Below are positions 1-9,035 of a stretch of DNA of 44,583 bases, piece by piece (within the stretch, counting starts at the first letter, position 1; every line of letters starts with the position of its first letter). Source of the DNA: Candidatus Heimdallarchaeota archaeon (GTDB taxonomy: Archaea > Asgardarchaeota > Heimdallarchaeia > Heimdallarchaeales > Heimdallarchaeaceae); contig JAEOTE010000161.1 in assembly GCA_016839945.1 (NCBI GenBank), positions 1 through 44,583 of the forward strand, in the 5' to 3' direction. The notes below the pieces were generated by a model. That model worked only from the letters and a program-made list of their open reading frames with translations, did no database searches and was not told where the DNA came from. The position numbers and the translations under genes are program-made.

Positions 1-3000
1 AGTTTTTCTATTCTGCGAAGAATTTTCACTCTAGCATCTGTGGATACTGGAACCTCGCTTAACCTCATAGTAAATCTATACTCATCTCTTCCTGTTCTAT
101 TTGAACGATCAACTTTCATTATTATTACTGGTTCTCTAAAAATAGTGTTTTTAGCAACTACTTCCATTTCTATGATATCATTTTCCTTGATATTGTTCTC
201 ATCTACAAAGGAGTTAGGTAAACGAATAATCTTGTCCTCAGAGATTTTTACAGGAATATGCTCTACTTGATAAACGTAACAATGAGCTTCTTTACCTATC
301 AATGAGTGTTTCTTGCACAATTCTTTGGATATGTAAAATCCCCATGATCCTTTGTTTATACGTAGAGGAATTGCGAAAATAAAAGGTTCTAAATCAGAAA
401 CAATCAAAGTTAGTTCATAAATAGACCCCGGCTCTAATCCTTCACGCAAATCATTTGGGAGTTTGATCCATCCTGTCCCTTGACCGCTTCCTCTTCTGAT
501 AATTCTTTGCCATTCGATTACTTTAGTAATTTCTGGTTCCTCCGTTGCTTCGTCATATTCTTCCGCAAAAGCTTCTGAGGACATTTCCCCTACAGTTTCT
601 ATCTGTTCTCTCTCTGATTCTTGAATATTGGTTGAAACATTATTAACACCAACATTTTCGTTAGAAGGATTTTTTATGAAAATCTGCTCATCTTGATAAT
701 ATTTCCCAAAACTAGGAACATCATTTAATAGACCTATAAGCAATTTTTCTGTCTTTGATGCTGAAAATTCAGTTAGTTCTGCAAGACGTTTCAAGGGAAC
801 TTGGATGTTAGGATTGATTTTGGCGATTATGATGCTGATAAGTTTGTTTCTATCTCTTTCATTTTGAAAAGGTTCCCATTTTATACGTGATTTTATATCT
901 AAAACCAAAGCTTGGTTGAGTTCTTCTTTTTTAGTAAATAACTTCCCTGCTTTTTGGAATTTAGTAAAAGAAACATCAAGCTGATCAGCTTTAAGTTGCC
1001 CCAATTTATTACATAATATCAGATTAGCAACCAAAATTCCAGGATAAATAACAGTTCCAAAAGAACCAAAATCGGATGCTGAAATCAGTGATATTAGAAT
1101 TGCTATCCAGAAAACTAGTAAAAGAATAAACGAAGATGTTCCGAATATTCTAACACGACGTAAATTATCTTCATGAAATGTGAAATTCCATGCGAAATGA
1201 AGCATAAAATAAGAAGCAAGAAGTGTGAAAACTACTGAAGTGTAAAGAAAGAAATAACCTTGCCAGACACTTTTAAAAATGAAAGTAGTGAAATCAAGAT
1301 TATTACTCACTGACTCAATCCTTGAAGTTAGAAACTGTAAAAACCAAACTGTTAACCCTACATAAACAAATACAAGCATAGTTATTATTGTGCTATAAGA
1401 TAGAAGTCGGGTAGCAAAAAACCATTCTTTTATTTTTCTAACAAAACTGCGAAAAGAGTTGATTTCTTCAAGAAAATCAGATATTTTCCTCTTTATGGTT
1501 TTAGGATCCAAGAACTTGAAATCAATTAGAGTGCCTAGCTCTCCGCCAACAAGAGCACAAATGAATGCGATACTACAAACAATCCACAAATCTAATCTTA
1601 AGAACCATCCAACTGTAAAGAAGAATCCCCAAACAACCAAAGCTGTTAAAAGTTGCTTAAGGTACTCTACAATTTCTTTTCCCTTCTTCTTTTCTTCTAA
1701 TTCCAAATCTTCTATGTTAGAATTCTTGGCTTCCCTTTTTATCTTCTTTCTATTAACGATTTGTCTTGTTAGTAATAGAATTAGGAAGCCGTATAAACAT
1801 ATAATCCACTCGATACCCCCTCTAAGAGAGAAATAATCTGGTTGCTGTTCTGGTATGATATCAATTTGATAACGAAGATTCTGGAAAGCTATTTCTTCAC
1901 CTTCTCCATAGAAAGTAAATATTATTTTTACTTCATTAGGACCAGGAGAGAGTAAAAATGAATCTCTTGTGAAATTTATTTTTCCATTATTAGAGATACT
2001 CTTTGAAAAAACTTGATTTCCTTCTATTTTCATCAAGATGCCAACATAATGATTTATTGAGCTAAAACCAATAATTAAGTCAAATGAAAATTCGACTTTA
2101 ACTTTTATTTCTTTAGTACCTCCTACATAAAGAACATCATAGTATTCAAGAGTTGTAACACCAAAAACAGGGGTGACTACTTCAACATATTGCTCCTCTA
2201 ATACTCTTTCAAGATTCTCTTCTGTCAATTCTGGAATAGGTTCAATAGTAATTTTACTAGTATCAAAGATGTAGATTGTTCCATTTTTATCTGTATGTCC
2301 ATATATCCTTAGTAGTAGTTTCTCTTTGTAATCACACGTATAGGTATCAATTGTAATTTTTTGAATTGTTTGGTACTGATTCCATTCACTTATAGACCCC
2401 GCAAATATCTTTTCAGTATTTGAGTAGAATTCATAGCTTAATGAAGGCAAAATCTTTATTCCTAAACAAAGATAGTCTATTGAAACATGCAGAATTTGTT
2501 TTGAGTTAATATTAACAGATTTTAGTGGAGAAAGATCAAAATACTCGTCTATTTCCCCATTCTCAATCTCTTTCCAATCAAAAATATTTTCATAGAGTTC
2601 TCCCATTGAGAAGTAATTAGCAAAAAGTTTGATATCAGAAATCTCAAACAAATCTATACTATATTGAATAATAAAATTAAAACTGATTTTGTTTAAACTA
2701 TTTTTCAGAGGAAGAATAACGGAACAACAAAAATCACCCCCATCATAAAATGCTTCTTCTACTGTAGTTTCATTATTTATCACTATACTAATGTATCTCG
2801 TGCCAGCGAAAATATCAGTTGAAGAAAAAGAAAGTGAGAGGTTTAGTTTGTTACTCTCATTTGATAAGTAATAAAAAGCTGTTTCCATACATGCAAAGCT
2901 TTCAGAAAAGCCCTTACCTTTAAGAATCAACCAATTTGGAACAGCGGGAAGAGAAGTAAGTGTATTTTGCAAAACAGGGACATTAACAACATCAATTCGT

Positions 3001-3464
3001 GTATTTTTAAGGATAGTAAAAATTCCTGATAGTTCCGAAGATTTTCCTTCAAAAATAATTGAAAGATTCATTGGTCCTGAATAATAATCAGAATACTGAA
3101 ATGATTTTGTTAAATTGTGAACAACATGATCTTGGTAAAAGGTTTCTATAACAAATTCAATCTCAACTTGATTAAAAAGAAAAATTACAGTTATTCCGTT
3201 AGAATCTGTTTCTTCACCAGAACCATTGAAAAAAATAGTCAAACTATTGAATGCATCTAGTTCAATGGAAGGGATTTCAACAAAGAATTCTTTTCTGATT
3301 AATGTAGAATTATAATGGAAAACAATTTCATTATCCAAAAAAGAAGTAGGTTGAAAATTTGTATCATTAACATTAGAATTACTGTTGATTGTAAATGCAG
3401 TGACACCTAATAAGATTAAAACAACCAGAATAACATATTTGGTCTTAACAGTATTGTAAGTCAT
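1..3464 (-). CDS. Very large membrane protein with cytoplasmic wHTH-like and AbrB-like modules (3' end beyond window)
   Basis: I read the minus frame codon by codon from the ATG at 3464 to the left edge and found no stop, so at least 1154 residues are present and the C-terminus is missing. Residues about 10-27 form a signal anchor. About 30-545 are beta-rich, Asn/Ser-rich and probably outside the cell. About seven TM segments follow between roughly 548 and 820. The rest should be cytoplasmic: a helical, winged-helix-like stretch (about 880-930, 'SASKTEKLLIGLL'), an acidic linker (about 945-975), and two segments resembling SpoVT/AbrB swapped hairpins (about 985-1022, 'GTGWIKLPNDLREGLEPGS'; about 1064-1100, 'KIIRLPNSFVDENNIKEND'). 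I know no family with this architecture. Function is unknown; a surface sensor passing a signal to a DNA- or protein-binding tail is only an inference. Confidence 0.85.
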   Translation of the reverse strand, partial: MTYNTVKTKYVILVVLILLGVTAFTINSNSNVNDTNFQPTSFLDNEIVFHYNSTLIRKEFFVEIPSIELDAFNSLTIFFNGSGEETDSNGITVIFLFNQVEIEFVIETFYQDHVVHNLTKSFQYSDYYSGPMNLSIIFEGKSSELSGIFTILKNTRIDVVNVPVLQNTLTSLPAVPNWLILKGKGFSESFACMETAFYYLSNESNKLNLSLSFSSTDIFAGTRYISIVINNETTVEEAFYDGGDFCCSVILPLKNSLNKISFNFIIQYSIDLFEISDIKLFANYFSMGELYENIFDWKEIENGEIDEYFDLSPLKSVNINSKQILHVSIDYLCLGIKILPSLSYEFYSNTEKIFAGSISEWNQYQTIQKITIDTYTCDYKEKLLLRIYGHTDKNGTIYIFDTSKITIEPIPELTEENLERVLEEQYVEVVTPVFGVTTLEYYDVLYVGGTKEIKVKVEFSFDLIIGFSSINHYVGILMKIEGNQVFSKSISNNGKINFTRDSFLLSPGPNEVKIIFTFYGEGEEIAFQNLRYQIDIIPEQQPDYFSLRGGIEWIICLYGFLILLLTRQIVNRKKIKREAKNSNIEDLELEEKKKGKEIVEYLKQLLTALVVWGFFFTVGWFLRLDLWIVCSIAFICALVGGELGTLIDFKFLDPKTIKRKISDFLEEINSFRSFVRKIKEWFFATRLLSYSTIITMLVFVYVGLTVWFLQFLTSRIESVSNNLDFTTFIFKSVWQGYFFLYTSVVFTLLASYFMLHFAWNFTFHEDNLRRVRIFGTSSFILLLVFWIAILISLISASDFGSFGTVIYPGILVANLILCNKLGQLKADQLDVSFTKFQKAGKLFTKKEELNQALVLDIKSRIKWEPFQNERDRNKLISIIIAKINPNIQVPLKRLAELTEFSASKTEKLLIGLLNDVPSFGKYYQDEQIFIKNPSNENVGVNNVSTNIQESEREQIETVGEMSSEAFAEEYDEATEEPEITKVIEWQRIIRRGSGQGTGWIKLPNDLREGLEPGSIYELTLIVSDLEPFIFAIPLRINKGSWGFYISKELCKKHSLIGKEAHCYVYQVEHIPVKISEDKIIRLPNSFVDENNIKENDIIEMEVVAKNTIFREPVIIMKVDRSNRTGRDEYRFTMRLSEVPVSTDARVKILRRIEK

Positions 3465-3557
3465 ATCTTAATTTTATTATCCGAAAAATCGTTTAAAAAA
3501 TCGTGAAATATAGTTTTTTAGTTTTTATATGATGGTTAAACAAAATTATAGAGATAA

Positions 3558-4733
3558 ATGAATAAATCCCATAGAAAAACAGCTATAATTATTGTTACAA
3601 TTATCTTTTGTTTTTCCCTGAATCATTCTTTTTCATTTCAAAAAGATTCAATTATTCTACCTTTAGTTTCAAAGAATTATACTTTGAGTAATCCCATTGA
3701 GATAACTTCTGATAGTGATTTTTCTTCTTTCAACGGTTCTGGGGCGATTGATGATCCCTATCTGATAGAAGGTTTGAATATAACTACAACAAAACGTTAT
3801 GGTATTCATGTTAGTTATACAACGAAATATTTTGCGATAGTAAATTGCTATGTCAGCGCCAGATTAGCAGGAATCTGTGTTGAATATGTAGTAAAAGGAA
3901 CAGCTGCAATTGTAGGAAATATCTGTAAAAACAGTTATGAAACAAATGGTAAAGGAATTGTTCTTTTTTTCTGTCCTGGTTCTTCAGTTATGAAAAATAT
4001 CTGTTCAGATAACCAACAACTTGGGATATATCTAGCTTTTTCCACTATTTCTTTTATTAGTAATAATCTTTGCAATAATAATGGAGAGTATGGCATGGTG
4101 ATTCATTACTCAAATTCTTCGTTCATCACTCAAAATATTTGCAATGAAAATAGTGATTATGGTATTTATTTTGCTGGATCAGATGAATCTTATATTACTC
4201 ATAATACTTGTTCCAAGAACAAAGGTATTGGATTAGTCTTGGATTATTCCAGTTTTTCGATTCTCATTAATAATACATTAGATAATAATAGTGATTGTGG
4301 AATAGTTTCTTTAGAAACAGATAATTGTACTTTCAATTATAATTGGTTGCAGAATCATAAATTTCATGGGTTCTATTTAAATGAAAATTGTAATGGTAAT
4401 GAAATCTATTATAACAATTTCGTAAACAACAATCTAAATGGCAATTCTCAAGCAATGGATGAAGGATTAAGGAATCTATGGTGTAATGATTTAGAACAAA
4501 TTGGCAATTACTGGTCTAATTTAGAAGGAAAAAAGAGCTATTTAGTTGATGGAGAAGGAAATTCTGTGGATTACTATCCGCGAAAAAATCCATTTAAATA
4601 TGAATCATTTTCTAATGGGGATACAAAAGAAACTAGTTTTGGGTTTGTTTCTTCCATTATTGGCATTCTTGTTTATTTTAAAAGAAGTAAAAAAGAGATT
4701 TGCATAAAGAAAGAAGATTTGCTGATAGAATAG
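3558..4733 (+). CDS. NosD-like right-handed beta-helix surface protein
   Basis: 391 residues. An N-terminal hydrophobic segment (about 8-27) acts as signal peptide or anchor. The body repeats units of about 22 residues of the type 'NNxCxxNxxYGIxxxxS', the signature of parallel beta-helix (NosD/PbH1) proteins. The fold is preceded by the capping motif 'GSGAIDDPYLIEG' and ends with 'GNYWSNLEGK' followed by an Asp/Tyr/Pro stretch, as in archaeal NosD-like proteins. A short C-terminal hydrophobic stretch ('GFVSSIIGILVYF') before Lys/Arg residues suggests a second membrane contact. Copper binding cannot be inferred; most members of this fold are uncharacterised surface or carbohydrate-binding proteins. 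A TATA-like 'TTTTTATAT' lies about 35 nt before the start. Confidence 0.85.
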   Translation: MNKSHRKTAIIIVTIIFCFSLNHSFSFQKDSIILPLVSKNYTLSNPIEITSDSDFSSFNGSGAIDDPYLIEGLNITTTKRYGIHVSYTTKYFAIVNCYVSARLAGICVEYVVKGTAAIVGNICKNSYETNGKGIVLFFCPGSSVMKNICSDNQQLGIYLAFSTISFISNNLCNNNGEYGMVIHYSNSSFITQNICNENSDYGIYFAGSDESYITHNTCSKNKGIGLVLDYSSFSILINNTLDNNSDCGIVSLETDNCTFNYNWLQNHKFHGFYLNENCNGNEIYYNNFVNNNLNGNSQAMDEGLRNLWCNDLEQIGNYWSNLEGKKSYLVDGEGNSVDYYPRKNPFKYESFSNGDTKETSFGFVSSIIGILVYFKRSKKEICIKKEDLLIE

Positions 4734-4784
4734 TAAGTCTTTGTAAAAACTTCTAAGTAGTTGTCATATGTACACTAGATTTGA

Positions 4785-4801
4785 AAAGCTTTATAAGCTT
4801 T
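4785..4801 (+). promoter_or_regulatory. TATA box inside a 7-bp inverted repeat
   Basis: AAAGCTT-TAT-AAGCTTT is a perfect 7-bp inverted repeat with a 3-nt spacer, and TTTATAAG (4790-4797) inside it looks like an archaeal TATA element with an A-rich BRE in front. Transcription would start near 4820, about 60 nt before the ATG at 4882. A protein binding the repeat would block TBP, so it may be an operator; this is inference. Confidence 0.5.
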
Positions 4802-4881
4802 AGTTTTAAGCCCTCTAGTAGCAATATTCATGTTATTGTACCCCATTAAAGAACAACACAATAGTAGAGAGTGGAGCTAAT

Positions 4882-5172
4882 ATGGAAGAAGATGAACAAG
4901 AAAAAATCGAAGCTTTAGATATTAAACGCGGAGATAAAATTAGATTCAAAGTCAAACCTTGGCTAGCTGAACGTGTAGGATTGTATTATGGTGTGGGTAA
5001 TGAGAACATAGGTGTTGACATTGGTGTTGTAGACATTGTTACTGATTCGAGTGTTCACATTAATTATTGTGAGATACATGATAAACGCGATATTTGGTTA
5101 GCTAAATCTCAATTTATCTATGTATATAGGTACAAGAATTGGAAAAGGAAAGATTGGTTTAAAGAAAAATAA
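4882..5172 (+). CDS. Small beta-rich hypothetical protein
   Basis: 96 residues, no signal peptide or TM segment. An acidic N-terminus ('MEEDEQEKIEALDIKRGDK') is followed by alternating hydrophobic strands ('KIRFKVKPW', 'GVDIGVVDIVTDSSVHINY') and a basic, aromatic C-terminus ('YRYKNWKRKDWFKEK'). The 'RGDKIRFKV' start followed by several strands suggests a small SH3-like or OB-like barrel, but I do not recognise a family. It lies between two beta-helix surface-protein genes and has its own TATA element; being soluble, it need not act with them. Confidence 0.7.
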   Translation: MEEDEQEKIEALDIKRGDKIRFKVKPWLAERVGLYYGVGNENIGVDIGVVDIVTDSSVHINYCEIHDKRDIWLAKSQFIYVYRYKNWKRKDWFKEK

Positions 5173-5195
5173 ATACAATATTTTAAAAATCACAA

Positions 5196-6602
5196 ATGCC
5201 ATTTAACTTGATGAAAAAGAGGAAGAGAGAATATCAAAATTATCTTTTTGGAGAGGATATGTTATTATCCTTTGTTTTAGTAATTATACTCTTAATGATA
5301 ACAGTTCATCCTTTCATAAATGAAACAAAGATAATAAAAGAAATTGATCTTAAACCAACAAACTTTACTCAAAAAGAAATTATTTCTAATTCTTTACCAA
5401 TTACTATCCTTTCTAATCAAGATTTCATAGATTTAAGTTTTCCTGGCTCAGGAACAGAAGAAGATCCTTATAGAATAGAAAATTATACAATTAGTACAAT
5501 TGAAGATAATGCTATCACTATTAAAAACACCAGAAAATTCTTTACAATCAGAAATTGTTCTGTTTCTGCATATAGATATGGGATATTTATTGAAAATGTA
5601 ACAGAAGACTCTTATGATGAGATGATTAACAGTTTTAGTATCACAAACAACACTTGTTATAATTGTTGGAATGGAATTCAAATAATTTCTTCGTGGTATG
5701 CTTATGTATACAACAATACCTGTATAAATAATGACAATGATGGCATTAATATCTACAGTTGTTGGTTTTCTACAGTTGAAAACAACACTTGTATAGAAAA
5801 CGAGTATGGATTAGTTTTTCATAAATCAGATTCCTTTGTTTCGAAAAACAATTGTTCATTCAATGAAAAAGATGGTTTGATCATTTGGGAATCTTCTGGA
5901 ACTATAAGTCAAAACATGTGCATAAAAAATGGTTATGGACTTACAGCTTTAATCTGCTATGGTTACACCTATTTTGTAAACAATATTTGTTTAAATAATA
6001 GTCTTTATGGTCTTTATTTAAGCGGGTCTTCTTCTTCAATTACCTCTAATAATACTTGTTCATACAATGGATATGGAATTTACCACAGTGAGTGCTTTTG
6101 GTCAAACATTGTAAATAACACTTGTACATTCAATGGATATGGGATTTACTTTACTCAAGGTTCATGGTATGACACTATAGCAAACAATACTTGCGCAAAC
6201 AATACTAAGGATGGGATCTATGTTGAAAAGGGACGAGAGTGTACTATTACTCACAACAAACTTATGGATAATGAGGGTTATGGTGTGTATTTAGAAGGAA
6301 GAACCAATGATAGTGTTATAGCTTATAACTCTTTTATCAGAAACAACCCCACTGGTAACTCCCAAGGATTTGATGATGGGTTTAGAAATGTTTGGTATGA
6401 TAAAGAAACCAAAATGGGCAATTACTGGTTTGATTTGAATAGTAGAAGTTCTTACAAAATAGATGGTAGAGCTAAATCCAAAGATCGATTTCCTCTAAAT
6501 AGCAATCTAGAGAGAATTAATGTCTCTTTCCTTATTATTATTCTAGGATTGTTAGGTATTTCAGCAATTCTGAATTATTATTTCTCTATTAAGCAAAAGT
6601 GA
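5196..6602 (+). CDS. NosD-like right-handed beta-helix membrane-anchored surface protein
   Basis: 468 residues. A basic N-terminus ('MKKRKREYQNY') and a TM segment (about 22-40) are followed by the cap motif 'GSGTEEDPYRIENYTI' and about a dozen beta-helix coils of the type 'NNTCxxNxxYGIxxxxS', with many Asn-x-Ser/Thr sequons that could be glycosylated. It ends with 'GNYWFDLNSRSSYKIDGR' and a clear C-terminal TM ('SFLIIILGLLGISAILNYYF') before a short basic tail. It is a paralogue of the protein encoded at 3558-4733, sharing both cap and closing motif. Probably displayed on the outer face of the membrane; ligand unknown. The gene begins 23 nt after the small protein gene and may be co-transcribed with it. 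Confidence 0.87.
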   Translation: MPFNLMKKRKREYQNYLFGEDMLLSFVLVIILLMITVHPFINETKIIKEIDLKPTNFTQKEIISNSLPITILSNQDFIDLSFPGSGTEEDPYRIENYTISTIEDNAITIKNTRKFFTIRNCSVSAYRYGIFIENVTEDSYDEMINSFSITNNTCYNCWNGIQIISSWYAYVYNNTCINNDNDGINIYSCWFSTVENNTCIENEYGLVFHKSDSFVSKNNCSFNEKDGLIIWESSGTISQNMCIKNGYGLTALICYGYTYFVNNICLNNSLYGLYLSGSSSSITSNNTCSYNGYGIYHSECFWSNIVNNTCTFNGYGIYFTQGSWYDTIANNTCANNTKDGIYVEKGRECTITHNKLMDNEGYGVYLEGRTNDSVIAYNSFIRNNPTGNSQGFDDGFRNVWYDKETKMGNYWFDLNSRSSYKIDGRAKSKDRFPLNSNLERINVSFLIIILGLLGISAILNYYFSIKQK

Positions 6603-6643
6603 AAAAGCTATAAAAAGGACACGAATATAATTTCTGATAGGGA

Positions 6644-7111
6644 GTGATAGGAATTCAATCACAATCACTAATTCAACCTGATATAGTTAAAAATAAAATG
6701 TGTTTTGTGAGAATTTACTGTTACTTGAGTGAAACAGCTTTTCTTCTTTGTATTATTGGGAGCTACAGCTGGATTTTTTGTCATTATAGTAATTTAGTTT
6801 ATATACAAGTTGTAGGATTTTTTATTACACTAAAGCTTTGGGAACTTATATTATTAAGCAGTTCTAGCTTTCTAATTTTTTTCAACACATTGATTTATGC
6901 ATTTTTTAAAATAGACTTTAATTACATTTTTTTTCTTCGTCTAATATCCATTCCTATTTGTATTCTTGGTGCATATTTTAGCATTTCAGTAGCTCCTTGG
7001 GGAAAAATGTCCATTTTTGTACTAGCTGTTCCATTCTTTACTACAGGTTTTGCTTTCTTCTTTAAACAATATAGAACAGGAATAAGAAACCGCATAAAAA
7101 AAAGAAAGTAA
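6644..7111 (+). CDS. Small polytopic membrane protein, hypothetical
   Basis: 155 residues from a GTG start; an in-frame ATG at 6698 ('MCFVRIYCY') is an alternative. Four hydrophobic segments are visible (about 27-47, 55-82, 88-110, 115-136), with Lys/Arg at the C-terminus, so it should lie in the membrane with a basic cytoplasmic tail. I do not recognise a family. It follows the beta-helix gene by 41 nt on the same strand and could be in the same transcript. Confidence 0.65.
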   Translation: MIGIQSQSLIQPDIVKNKMCFVRIYCYLSETAFLLCIIGSYSWIFCHYSNLVYIQVVGFFITLKLWELILLSSSSFLIFFNTLIYAFFKIDFNYIFFLRLISIPICILGAYFSISVAPWGKMSIFVLAVPFFTTGFAFFFKQYRTGIRNRIKKRK

Positions 7112-7297
7112 AATAAACAATTTTTTTAACATTCTTTACTACAATTTATAACAAGAAAATACTTAATGGGCTTTCTATGAAAAAAGTTATATACTCTTTT
7201 TGAGTAAAAAATAGTGAAAAGAAAATTAATGAGTTCCGTAACAGTTCTCTAATTAAATAACAAATTAGGAAAAAAAGATATATTGGTGTAATAATTA

Positions 7298-8530
7298 ATG
7301 AGTAGAAAAAGAATGAAAGCGGTTATTTTAGCAGGAGGAAAGGGATTAGATTTGTTTCCTTTGACTCAAACTCGTCCAAAGCCTATGATTACTTTATTAG
7401 GTAAACCTATTCTTCAATATATTATTGAAGAGCTTAGGGAGATGGGTTTAACAGACATAATCATAGTAACAGGTTATAAAGGGGATCAAATTAAGGAGTA
7501 TTTCAAAAAAGGATCTGACCTTAATGTATGCATCCGTTATGCTGATCAAGGTGAAAAGGAGGGTATTCAATCTGCGTTTTTAGCTGCAGAGGAACATGTT
7601 AAGAACGAAACAGAGTTTTTGTTACTTTTCGGAGATATTGTCTCAGAGAAAGGATTAATTCAAAGAGCTCTGAATGCTTTTGAAAACACTCAAGCAGATA
7701 TGACCATGACCTTAACCTTGCAAGGAGACACTGGTGATTTTGGTATAGTTGATATTGATTCAACAGGTATGGTAAACAAAGCAGGGATTCCTAAAGAAGA
7801 CTCTTCACACAGCAATTATGTTGATGCTGGATGCTTCATAATGCGTACTGAAATATTTGATGAAGTTAAGAAACAGATATCTCTTGGTCAAGCTATTAAT
7901 AATAGAATAGAAAAAGGAGACAAAGTCGCTGCCGCTATTTGGGAAAAAGAATGGATAGATATTGGAAAACCTTGGAATATAATTGAAGCAAATAGAATGT
8001 TATTATCTAAAATAAAGGAATCAAAAATATCTAAAGATGTTACACTTGAACCAAATGTAGAAATAAAGAATGCTGTTATTATTGGGGAGAATGTTACAAT
8101 CTCTTCTGGAGCTGTTTTAAATGGACCTTTATATATTGGACCAGATACATATGTTGGGAACAATGTTTTAATTCGAGATCACTGTTCCATTGGGAGAGAA
8201 TCAATAATAGGTTTTGGAAGTGAAGTGAAAAACTCTGTCTTATTTGAAGGTGTGAAAGTTTATGGTCTATGTTATGTTGGAGATAGCATAATTGGGCAAA
8301 ATACTATTCTTTCTTCAGGAGTTACTACAGTAAATACTGAAACACCCAGTAAAGAGATAACTATGACTATTAACAATAAACAACTAAAAACTGGTTTTAT
8401 GAAACTTGGAGCAATAATTGGAGATGATTGTGAGATAGGTGTAAACTCACTAATTTTTCCAGGAAGGAAAATAGCTTCTGGAAGTACAATAAAACCCGGT
8501 ACCACTGTTGAACAAGATTATGAAGTATGA
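7298..8530 (+). CDS. GlmU-like sugar-phosphate nucleotidyltransferase with left-handed beta-helix domain
   Basis: 410 residues. The N-terminal domain (about 1-230) is a Rossmann-like nucleotidyltransferase ('AVILAGGKGLDLFPLTQTRPKPM'), and residues about 240-405 are hexapeptide repeats, the layout of archaeal GlmU-type enzymes that make UDP-GlcNAc or related nucleotide sugars. Family members normally read GxGTRL in the phosphate-binding loop; here it is GKGLDL, with Asp18 where Arg is expected, although the PKPM lysine is kept. In the beta-helix domain the loop before 'YVGDS' reads 'VYGLC'; as I recall, a catalytic His is found there in the Sulfolobus homologue. Either substrate use differs or it is a regulatory paralogue. 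An in-frame ATG at 7313 is a possible alternative start. A GlmM-like mutase gene lies 14 kb away. Confidence 0.85.
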   Translation: MSRKRMKAVILAGGKGLDLFPLTQTRPKPMITLLGKPILQYIIEELREMGLTDIIIVTGYKGDQIKEYFKKGSDLNVCIRYADQGEKEGIQSAFLAAEEHVKNETEFLLLFGDIVSEKGLIQRALNAFENTQADMTMTLTLQGDTGDFGIVDIDSTGMVNKAGIPKEDSSHSNYVDAGCFIMRTEIFDEVKKQISLGQAINNRIEKGDKVAAAIWEKEWIDIGKPWNIIEANRMLLSKIKESKISKDVTLEPNVEIKNAVIIGENVTISSGAVLNGPLYIGPDTYVGNNVLIRDHCSIGRESIIGFGSEVKNSVLFEGVKVYGLCYVGDSIIGQNTILSSGVTTVNTETPSKEITMTINNKQLKTGFMKLGAIIGDDCEIGVNSLIFPGRKIASGSTIKPGTTVEQDYEV

Positions 8531-8598
8531 TTTTAGAAAAAGAGAGCAAGAAAGAAAAAGAGAGCAAGTATGGGTAAATCCCTAAAGCTCCGTTTTAT

Positions 8599-8871
8599 TT
8601 AGTCAAAATCTGTTATTTCAAGAAGAGTAATTATTTGCAGTAACATGGTTCTTGCATGAGCAGGACAATTTGGATCCTGAGATATTTCATCAAGAATTTC
8701 TATTGCGTTATTTGCTTTTACAGCTAAACTAAGTTCAGGATCTGGTTCTCTTATGATCTCTAGCGAGTTGGTTGCAGCTCTTCTAATATTCCGAGGTACT
8801 GTAGTATCCTCACTTATTCTCTCTAATAATTGAATTGCTTCGTCTACTTGTTCGAGGGTCTCATCGCTCAT
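8599..8871 (-). CDS. UPF0147 family protein
   Basis: 90 residues from the ATG at 8871. A Shine-Dalgarno GAGGTG lies 6 nt before that ATG, which is why I prefer it to the GTG at 8880 that overlaps this site. The all-helical sequence with 'TVPRNIRRAATNSLEII' and 'LDEISQDPNCPAHARTMLL' matches the archaeal UPF0147 family, small proteins of about 90 residues built from two similar helical halves. The molecular role is unknown. Confidence 0.9.
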   Translation of the reverse strand: MSDETLEQVDEAIQLLERISEDTTVPRNIRRAATNSLEIIREPDPELSLAVKANNAIEILDEISQDPNCPAHARTMLLQIITLLEITDFD

Positions 8872-9035
8872 TTTAAACACCTCTACGAAAAGTTATATTC
8901 AGTATCTTCACTACATGACTGTTTTTTAATCGTTTCGGTCAAATATACAAAAAACTATCAAATATCAGGTTTTATTAAGTGCTATAGCTCTTGTTTCTTT
9001 GGGCAAAGGGGGAAAGAAGTTAAATCAAACAAGAT

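Noticed and set aside
40..1836. Plus-strand open frames at 40-270 and 1459-1836
   Set aside because: They are antisense to the continuous 1154-codon minus-strand frame and show no protein-like features.
8537..8570. Short direct repeat AAAAAGAGAGCAAG (two copies) after the GlmU-like gene
   Set aside because: Purine-rich low-complexity sequence of two copies between convergent genes; no function suggested.
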